NCBI RefSeq assembly: GCF_000526795.1
Contig: NZ_JAGT01000001.1
Span: forward strand, 3,268,501-3,332,500
From: Ruminococcus flavefaciens AE3010
GTDB lineage: Bacteria; Bacillota; Clostridia; Oscillospirales; Ruminococcaceae
DNA: 64,000 nucleotides
Direction of reading: 5' to 3'
Part shown: positions 60,519 to 64,000 of the stretch, one piece after another
Position numbering within the stretch: the first letter of the stretch is position 1
Layout: the number at the start of each line of letters is the position of its first letter
Program-made: the position numbers and the translations under genes
The notes under the pieces: generated by a model
What the model was told of the DNA's origin: nothing
Seen by the model: only the letters and a program-made list of their open reading frames with translations
Databases searched by the model: none

Positions 60519-61349
60519 TTAGTTTTCCTCCTTAGCCATAAATACGAACAGATCCTCTATTGAAACGGGTTTTGTAGTGAAAGAAGCAGGTATCATGTTT
60601 TTGTCAACGATAGCCTCTGTGCTCCATTTGTTGGAGCGTTTGCCCTTGACAGCGTTTTCGTCCAGCTCTGCAAGCTGTTCTTCGGTGGTATTGATAAATA
60701 CATACTGCTCAAGCAGATTGTCCTTTTCTTCGCATAGCATAAGCTTGCCCTTGTGCATAAAGGCGATATAGTCGCAGAGCTTTTCAAGGTCGCTCACGAT
60801 ATGTGACGAGATAAGTATTGAGTGGTTCTCCTCACGGGTAAAGTCATTGAGAATATCGATTATCTCGTCTCTTACAAGGGGATCAAGTCCGCTTGTGGGC
60901 TCGTCGAGTATGAGCAGTTCAGCGTGATGCGAAAGGGCAACTGCGATGCCAAGCTTCATTTTCATGCCTTTTGAGAAATCCGAGAAAGCCTTGTTCTCGG
61001 GCAGGCTGAACTTGCTTATATATTCACGGTATACCTTTTCGTCCCAGTTGGTGAACATATTCTTCATTATCTTGTTGATGTCGTAGGCGTTGAGCTTATC
61101 GGGGAATCCCACCTCATCAAGAACTACGCCGATGCGGTTTTTCAGCTCCGCGGAGATAGGCTGCCCGAGGACTTCTATGCTGCCGTCGTACTTTATGGAA
61201 CCGAGGATAGAACGTATAGTTGTACTTTTTCCTGCGCCGTTCTCACCGATGAGTCCGAGGATACAGCCCTGGGGAAGTGAAAACGAAACATTGTCAAGTG
61301 TAAAGCCGTTGTATTTTTTTGTAAGATTATTGATGCTTAAAGCGTTCAT
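60519..61349 (-). CDS. ABC transporter ATP-binding protein
   Basis: A 276-residue ATPase: Walker A GENGAGKST (about residues 37-45), signature FSKGMKMKLG, Walker B LLILDEPTSGLDP and the switch His in LISSHIV. The C-terminal 60 residues are a domain common in YtrB-like ATPases. It lies between the GntR regulator and the permease in one operon. Confidence 0.92.
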   Translation of the reverse strand: MNALSINNLTKKYNGFTLDNVSFSLPQGCILGLIGENGAGKSTTIRSILGSIKYDGSIEVLGQPISAELKNRIGVVLDEVGFPDKLNAYDINKIMKNMFTNWDEKVYREYISKFSLPENKAFSDFSKGMKMKLGIAVALSHHAELLILDEPTSGLDPLVRDEIIDILNDFTREENHSILISSHIVSDLEKLCDYIAFMHKGKLMLCEEKDNLLEQYVFINTTEEQLAELDENAVKGKRSNKWSTEAIVDKNMIPASFTTKPVSIEDLFVFMAKEEN

Positions 61350-61362
61350 AAAAACATCTCCT

Positions 61363-61734
61363 TTAGTTTTCGCTGAGGTATTTGTACATATCGATTATAT
61401 CGTCTGTGGAAAGGCTGCATGAGGCAGCGCGCTGTCGGACTTCCGTCAGGAGCTCCTCTATCCTTTTGAGGTTCTCCTCACGCAGGAGCTCGGTGTTCTT
61501 CGGAGCTACAAAGCAGCCCTTGGCAGGCAGCGTGTATATGAAGCCCTCCCGTTCCAGCTCGTCATACGCTCGTTTTGTAGTTATCACGCTTATGCGCAGG
61601 TCCTTTGCAAGATTTCGTATGGACGGCAGCGGATCGTTTTCTTTAAGCTCTCCGTTTATGATACTGCTTTTTATCTGATTGTAGATCTGGTCATAAATGG
61701 GAGCGCCGTTTTTATTATCAATGAATATATTCAA
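61363..61734 (-). CDS. GntR-family (YtrA-type) repressor
   Basis: A 123-residue repressor. The winged helix begins at IYDQIYNQIKSSIINGEL and continues with PLPSIRNLAKDLRISVITTKRAYDELEREG (in part). The short C-terminal helix is typical of the YtrA group, which controls ABC transporters in its own operon. The TTG at 61734 (NIFIDNKNG) has AGAGGTGA at the right distance and matches usual YtrA starts. The upstream ATG at 61764 is less likely. It probably represses its own promoter. Confidence 0.85.
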   Translation of the reverse strand: MNIFIDNKNGAPIYDQIYNQIKSSIINGELKENDPLPSIRNLAKDLRISVITTKRAYDELEREGFIYTLPAKGCFVAPKNTELLREENLKRIEELLTEVRQRAASCSLSTDDIIDMYKYLSEN

Positions 61735-61773
61735 AACATCACCTCTTGAAGCAGAACTGTTCATGCAGTCTTT

Positions 61774-61815
61774 ACTGTATATACACAGTATACACAGTTA
61801 AAACAGATATGTCAA
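61774..61815 (-). promoter_or_regulatory. Promoter and operator of the GntR-ABC operon
   Basis: Minus strand: TTGACA (61810-61815), 17 bp, TATACT (61787-61792). A dyad of ACTGTGTATA-type half-sites (61774-61798) overlaps the -10 box, where a YtrA-type dimer would block polymerase. Confidence 0.75.
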
Positions 61816-61918
61816 TACATAAAGCAACGAATTGTAAGATAATACAATTAGATGGCGCGGTGCAACTGTTGATGTGTGCAATATGACTGAAGTGTGCCGC
61901 CCAAAAGAACCCCGTGCA

Positions 61919-61948
61919 GTAAAAAAGGCGGGTATCATACCCGCCTTT
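61919..61948 (-). terminator. Terminator after the His/Gly-rich gene
   Basis: AAAGGCGGGTA pairs with TACCCGCCTTT, with a T run on the minus strand. Confidence 0.88.
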
Positions 61949-61960
61949 GAACTGTATATA

Positions 61961-63040
61961 TTAACGTTTTGCGTTGCAGAAAGGACATCTGTCTTGCTTT
62001 GCTGTAAATGAACAGCCGCAGTACTGACAGTTCACCAATCGTTCCGAATTGCTGGTGTCTGCTGTCGGAGCAAGACCGTCCAAGGACGGCATGGAATCTG
62101 CTGCGCCGCCGCTGTAGGTATTCAAGTATTTATTTGGATCATAGGCAGGAAAGCTTTCATTGCCGTCCTGTAAGATGCTTGTATATTCGTCCGTATCGGA
62201 TCCCGGCGGAGCAGGAGCGATCTTTCTGTACTTGACAGCATGGTACGTCATACGGATAAGCAATATCACGGCAAACAGAAACAGAAGTATAGGTGCGATA
62301 AGATCAACAGGATCAGGTGCCATTGAAATATTATTAGTGAGATAATTGAAAGACCTTGCAACTGAGGTGTCGAAGCTTTCGTTATCGCTTAAATATGCCT
62401 GAAAGAGACTGTTGAAATGCTTTGTGTATGACGAAGTAAGTACATTGTCGGTATTATCTCCCTGCATGCCCTCCCAGTACCAGTACATGCGCTTGCTCTG
62501 CTTTATATCGGGCTGCGAATAAACGATGAGCCAGTGCATTTCGTCGCTGAATTCTGAAAGGTACCTGTCATAGGCGTAATCCTCAAGTGAGGCATAGCCG
62601 CTCATCCATTTCTCGTTCGGTATAGTAATTATCGACGGAGTTATCCCCGTTTTTTTCTGGAACGCTTCCAGCTCGGGCATGATGTCATCTTTATTGCCGA
62701 TAACGTTTACCTCGTCCTTTATAACAATTTTGTGATCGCTGTACTTAGGTACGTGAGGTATAGCCCTTCTCAGCAGGAAAAAGCCTGCGGCAAGGATAAT
62801 AATAATAAAAAGCACCTTGAACACAGTGAATCCGGGCTTGAAATCAGAGCCTGCGTAAACATAATTCGGTGTATTCCTGTGGTAATAGACATATCTGCGC
62901 GTGTGATAAGAGGTCCTGCGGCGGCTTGTTGCACTTCGGTGACTGTATGAATTGCTGCGGTAACCGCTGTAATGACTGCCTCCGTGGTGTCCTCCGTGAG
63001 AGCCGCCTCCATGAGAGCCTCCTCCGGATGAATGTGGCAT
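61961..63040 (-). CDS. His/Gly-rich TPM-like membrane protein with zinc ribbon (paralogue 2)
   Basis: A 359-residue relative of the protein at 20071. Shared features are the MPHSSGGGSHGGGSHGG start, a Ser/Tyr/Arg-rich stretch, the membrane helix near residue 80, the DEVNVIGNKDDIMPELEAF and KTGITPSIITIPN segments, the phrase YDRYLSEFSDEMHWLIVYS, WYWEGMQGD, a second helix near 245-265 and a final zinc ribbon CQYCG/CPFCN. The tail linker differs. Start follows a G-rich site. The strong conservation of the soluble domain suggests a shared, non-redundant job. That job is unknown. Confidence 0.68.
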   Translation of the reverse strand: MPHSSGGGSHGGGSHGGHHGGSHYSGYRSNSYSHRSATSRRRTSYHTRRYVYYHRNTPNYVYAGSDFKPGFTVFKVLFIIIILAAGFFLLRRAIPHVPKYSDHKIVIKDEVNVIGNKDDIMPELEAFQKKTGITPSIITIPNEKWMSGYASLEDYAYDRYLSEFSDEMHWLIVYSQPDIKQSKRMYWYWEGMQGDNTDNVLTSSYTKHFNSLFQAYLSDNESFDTSVARSFNYLTNNISMAPDPVDLIAPILLFLFAVILLIRMTYHAVKYRKIAPAPPGSDTDEYTSILQDGNESFPAYDPNKYLNTYSGGAADSMPSLDGLAPTADTSNSERLVNCQYCGCSFTAKQDRCPFCNAKR

Positions 63041-63154
63041 GATCCTGTTCCCCCCCCTGCATCATAGTATAATGCATATATTTTATATCATAACGGATAA
63101 AAAGTCAAGTGGTCTGCCTGCAAAAACGGCTGCTATGGTTTATATATGTACTTC

Positions 63155-63183
63155 TTGCTATTTGTGATTTTTTTTGTTATAAT
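63155..63183 (+). promoter_or_regulatory. Promoter of the fructose bisphosphatase gene
   Basis: TTGCTA (63155-63160), 17 bp with a T tract, TATAAT (63178-63183), 48 bp before the ATG. Confidence 0.72.
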
Positions 63184-63231
63184 AGTAATATATTTCCATG
63201 GGCTGCAAACAGCTCTGAACGGAGTGATGAT

Positions 63232-64000
63232 ATGGATATAAAATACCTCAGACTTCTTGCAAAGGAGTACCCTACCATAGAGAGCGCCGCAAGTGAGATA
63301 ATCAACCTTTCGGCGATACGAAGCCTTCCCAAGGGCACGGAATACTTTTTCAGCGATATCCACGGGGAGTATGAAGCCTTTCTGCATATGCTCAGGAGCG
63401 CTTCGGGTATGATAAAGATAAAGACAGACCTTGTCCTCGGCAAGACCGTTTCCGCGGCTGACCGCGAAAAGCTTGCGGAGCTCATATACTACCCCGAAAA
63501 GGAGATAGCGCGGCTCACCAACAGCGGGGAGCTTTCCGACGAGTGGAAGAGGCTCAGCATCTACCGCCTTATACTTGTATGTGAGACTGTATCCGCCAAG
63601 TACACACGCTCACGCATACGCAAGCGTATCCCCGAGGATATGGTGTACATACTGGACGAGCTCCTCAACGTCACCGACGACGTAAACAAAGACTACTACT
63701 ATGATGAGATAATCAGCGCCATAATCAGCACAGGCATTGCGGAGACCTTCATCATATCCCTGTGCAAGCTCATACAGTCGGTCTGCATAGACAGACTTCA
63801 TATCATAGGTGATATCTTCGACAGAGGTCCCCGTGCCGATGTTATAATGGACGAGCTTATGAAAATGCACGACGTTGATATACAGTGGGGCAACCACGAT
63901 ATCTCATGGATGGGAGCTGCCGCAGGTAATCCTGCTCTCATAGCCAATGTTATCCGCATAGCCATGAGATACAATAATTTTGACGTCCTTGAGGACGGCT
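63232..64000 (+). CDS. fbp: Class III fructose-1,6-bisphosphatase, 5' part
   Basis: The first 256 codons of a gluconeogenic phosphatase that removes the 1-phosphate of fructose-1,6-bisphosphate. The metallophosphatase motifs FFSDIHGEYE (about residues 39-48), GDIFDRGPR and WGNHD are intact. The class III enzyme of Firmicutes has about 650 residues, so the gene continues past the window. GGAG precedes the ATG. No upstream partner is seen. Confidence 0.9.
   Translation, partial: MDIKYLRLLAKEYPTIESAASEIINLSAIRSLPKGTEYFFSDIHGEYEAFLHMLRSASGMIKIKTDLVLGKTVSAADREKLAELIYYPEKEIARLTNSGELSDEWKRLSIYRLILVCETVSAKYTRSRIRKRIPEDMVYILDELLNVTDDVNKDYYYDEIISAIISTGIAETFIISLCKLIQSVCIDRLHIIGDIFDRGPRADVIMDELMKMHDVDIQWGNHDISWMGAAAGNPALIANVIRIAMRYNNFDVLEDG

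Noticed and set aside
63610..63897. Minus-strand 95-codon ORF opposite fbp
   Set aside because: Antisense shadow of a well-marked enzyme frame.

Overview
The window looks like a chromosomal segment of a fibre-degrading, anaerobic Gram-positive of the Ruminococcus type (Oscillospiraceae). The grounds are several secreted dockerin-bearing proteins, a GH11-xylanase-like protein, a sortase beside an LPXTG-type lectin/cohesin-like surface protein, T/S-rich linkers, a T-box leader and sigma-A promoters. The assignment is inferred from content, not from any search.

Layout. 1-720 is mostly gene debris. 721-5672 holds an XRE regulator, a beta-lactamase-fold serine hydrolase, a zinc-ribbon membrane protein, a PAP2 phosphatase and a broken GNAT gene. 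5760-7174 (minus) couples beta-carbonic anhydrase to a DUF89 protein. 7355-13290 is the most unusual part: a Ro60/TROVE-like vWA protein (DUF2828 type) and the RNA ligase RtcB on the minus strand are separated by about 850 bp with no plausible protein gene. That spacer holds four covarying hairpins and two tRNA-like elements. Two overlapping WYL regulators are transcribed divergently from rtcB. 13348-16741 holds an HtrA protease, a LACC1/YfiH-type oxidase, a low-molecular-weight tyrosine phosphatase and a cupin. 17068-19910 is a sigma factor, an anti-sigma-like gene and an EF-hand/dockerin-rich secreted protein, with a suspicious A8 frameshift. 20071-30324 carries a His/Gly-rich TPM-like membrane protein, a lone pseudopilin, a solute-binding lipoprotein, a 970-residue dockerin protein and small metabolic genes.

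30394-45469 is a surface polysaccharide locus. A divergent Wzz-like gene is followed by a long plus-strand operon: acyltransferase, phosphoglycosyl transferase, sugar reductase, glycosyltransferases, a Wzy-like polymerase, LicD, a cytidylyltransferase, rfbABDC (dTDP-rhamnose), a Wzx flippase and galE. The middle genes are visibly more AT-rich than the sugar-nucleotide genes.

45572-64000 holds a methyltransferase, a BspA-type (DUF285) repeat protein with a dockerin, the sortase and its likely LPXTG substrate, a three-domain HTH-cupin-acyl-CoA ligase behind a T-box leader, the GH11-like dockerin protein, a GntR-ABC transporter operon, a second His/Gly-rich TPM-like protein and the start of a class III fructose-1,6-bisphosphatase.

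How it fits together: dockerin, cohesin-like, sortase and xylanase-like proteins suggest a cell-surface fibre-binding apparatus, and the polysaccharide locus builds the coat around it. The T-box ligase may feed branched-chain volatile acids into amino-acid synthesis. The rtcB-ncRNA-Ro locus is probably an RNA repair or surveillance ribonucleoprotein system with its own RNAs.
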